Source: Modestobacter sp. (lineage in GTDB: Bacteria > Actinomycetota > Actinomycetes > Mycobacteriales > Geodermatophilaceae). Taken from it: a stretch of DNA of 5,233 nucleotides. Made by a program: the position numbers and the translations under genes. The notes beneath the pieces were generated by a model. It made no database searches and was not told the origin of the DNA. It saw only the letters and a list, made by a program, of their open reading frames with translations. The DNA lies in contig JAOPUQ010000066.1 of assembly GCA_025963425.1 (NCBI GenBank), positions 1-5,233 of the forward strand. Direction: 5' to 3'. Positions 4,393 through 5,233 of this stretch are shown piece by piece (the stretch's first letter is position 1; each line of letters begins with the position of its first letter).

Positions 4393-5049
4393 TCAGGCCC
4401 GTGAAGCGAGCCGCCGCTCGATCTTCGCCGCGACGGTGGGCTGGTCCTTGACCGGCAGGTACGCCAGCGCCGGGGCGAGTTCGGGCAGCTTCGACTTCTG
4501 CGTGGTGGTCGCCCGGAACACCAGCCCGGTCGTCACCCCGTGGTCGGGGCGGTGGACCACGCGCACCTCGTCGCCGGCGCCGATCTCGCCGGGCGTGAGG
4601 ACCCGCAGGTAGGCACCGCTCGCGCCGTGCGCGGTGAACCGCTTGACCAGCTGGTCGACGCCCCAGAAGCGGGCGAAGTTGGCGCACGGGATGCGGGGCG
4701 CGGTCACCTGGAACACCGCCGTCCCGACCTGCCAGCGCTCACCGAGAACGGCGCCGGTGAGGTCCAGGCCCGTCGTCCGCAGGTTCTCACCGAACCGGCC
4801 GGGGGGCAGCTCGAGGTCGAGCTCCGCGGCCCACCAGTCGGCGTCCTCCTGCGCGTAGGCGTAGACCGCCTGGCCCTCGCCGCCGTGGTACTTGCGGTTG
4901 ACCTGGACGTCGCCGTCCAGACCGAGCTCGCCGACGGCGACGATGCCTTCGACCGGCTTCTTGTCGATGCCGCTGCGGTTGGGCCGGCGGTCGGGCAGCG
5001 GCAGGAGCTCCGCCCCGGAGACGCAGACCGCCTCGACCCGCCCGCTCAC
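4393..5049 (-). CDS. MOSC-domain protein, YiiM-like
   Basis: The product has 218 residues, close to the roughly 224 of E. coli YiiM. Typical MOSC features appear in order: LGLDGDVQVNRKYHGGEGQA (42-61), with the conserved DGD and KYHGG; YAQEDADWWAAEL (65-77); PGRFGENLRTTG (83-94), with the GEN motif; LGERWQVGTAVFQVT (102-116); and APRIPCANFARF (117-128), with the conserved Cys122. MOSC domains are thought to bind molybdenum cofactor or carry sulfur on that cysteine. YiiM itself helps detoxify N-hydroxylated bases such as 6-hydroxylaminopurine; whether this protein does so is inference. Residues about 175-215 may be a small helical tail. The GTG start at 5049-5047 overlaps the lepA stop as GTGA, and no strong Shine-Dalgarno is present, so translation is probably coupled to lepA. 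Confidence 0.88.
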   Translation of the reverse strand: MSGRVEAVCVSGAELLPLPDRRPNRSGIDKKPVEGIVAVGELGLDGDVQVNRKYHGGEGQAVYAYAQEDADWWAAELDLELPPGRFGENLRTTGLDLTGAVLGERWQVGTAVFQVTAPRIPCANFARFWGVDQLVKRFTAHGASGAYLRVLTPGEIGAGDEVRVVHRPDHGVTTGLVFRATTTQKSKLPELAPALAYLPVKDQPTVAAKIERRLASRA

Positions 5050-5233
5050 TTCTTCGAAGCGGTGGACTCGTTGGTGGAAAGCGCGGCCACGAACGCCTCC
5101 TGGGGCACCTCGACGCGGCCGACCATCTTCATCCGCTTCTTGCCCTCCTTCTGCTTCTCCAGCAGCTTGCGCTTGCGGGTGATGTCACCGCCGTAGCACT
5201 TGGCCAGCACGTCCTTGCGGATGGCGCGGACCG
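5046..5233 (-). CDS. lepA: Elongation factor 4 (LepA), C-terminal fragment
   Basis: The 5' part of the gene lies beyond the right edge; 61 C-terminal residues are present. The fragment contains KCYGGDITRKRKLLEKQKEG, followed by KKRMKMVG and VEVPQEAFVAAL, the highly conserved C-terminal domain of LepA that reaches into the ribosomal peptidyl-transferase centre. LepA is a ribosome-dependent GTPase that acts on stalled or mistranslocated ribosomes and in initiation or subunit maturation. The GTPase domains are outside the window. The tail after the conserved block (STNESTASKK) is short and polar. The stop at 5048-5046 overlaps the GTG of the MOSC gene by four bases, so lepA heads at least a two-gene transcript and perhaps a four-gene one running through lprG and the transporter. 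Confidence 0.97.
   Translation of the reverse strand, partial: VRAIRKDVLAKCYGGDITRKRKLLEKQKEGKKRMKMVGRVEVPQEAFVAALSTNESTASKK

Noticed and set aside
3539..4612. Plus-strand open frame of 357 codons opposite lprG
   Set aside because: It lies antisense to a recognisable lipoprotein and has no motif or ribosome-binding site of its own.
4328..4687. N-terminal extension of lprG by 120 codons
   Set aside because: It overlaps the MOSC gene in another frame, has arginine- and proline-rich shadow composition, and would bury the lipoprotein signal. ATG 4327 has a GGAGG site at proper spacing.
4540..5196. Plus-strand open frame of 218 codons opposite the MOSC gene and lepA
   Set aside because: The opposite strand carries conserved MOSC and LepA sequence; this frame is a mirror artefact.

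Overview
The window is GC-rich throughout, with G/C at most third codon positions and GTG starts. It carries an LprG-type lipoprotein gene next to a P55-type transporter gene, an arrangement known from mycobacteria and their relatives. It therefore looks like the chromosome of a high-GC actinobacterium. A Geodermatophilaceae-like host (Blastococcus, Modestobacter, Geodermatophilus) is my best guess, but that is inference only. No phage, insertion-sequence, CRISPR, rRNA or tRNA signal is visible.

Plus-strand block (1-1934). The 3' end of selD (selenophosphate synthetase) ends at 200. A 177-base spacer follows, then a gene for a small four-helix membrane protein (378-755). A second spacer (756-968) holds two copies of a 33-base repeat and several short hairpins. 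The block ends with a zinc-independent MDR-family oxidoreductase gene (969-1934). Neither complete plus-strand gene has a convincing Shine-Dalgarno sequence. Both have a -10-like hexamer placed so that transcription would begin at or next to the start codon, so both are probably leaderless.

Minus-strand block (5233-1924). Reading right to left: the C-terminus of lepA (elongation factor 4), a MOSC-domain protein gene whose GTG start overlaps the lepA stop by four bases, the lipoprotein gene lprG, and a 14-helix MFS transporter gene of the P55/Rv1410c type whose start lies 32 bases inside lprG. LprG and P55 act together in mycobacteria: P55 is an inner-membrane transporter and LprG is a periplasmic lipid-binding lipoprotein, and the pair moves triacylglycerols and lipoglycans toward the outer envelope. 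A candidate promoter and a good ribosome-binding site precede lprG, so the pair may be transcribed on its own as well as by read-through from lepA.

The two blocks converge. The oxidoreductase and transporter genes overlap tail to tail by 11 bases, leaving no room for a terminator between them. I see no clearly undescribed multi-gene system. The points most worth a second look are the lprG-P55 pair beside lepA, the duplicated 33-base intergenic element, the competing hairpins in the lprG leader, and the short SelD C-terminus.
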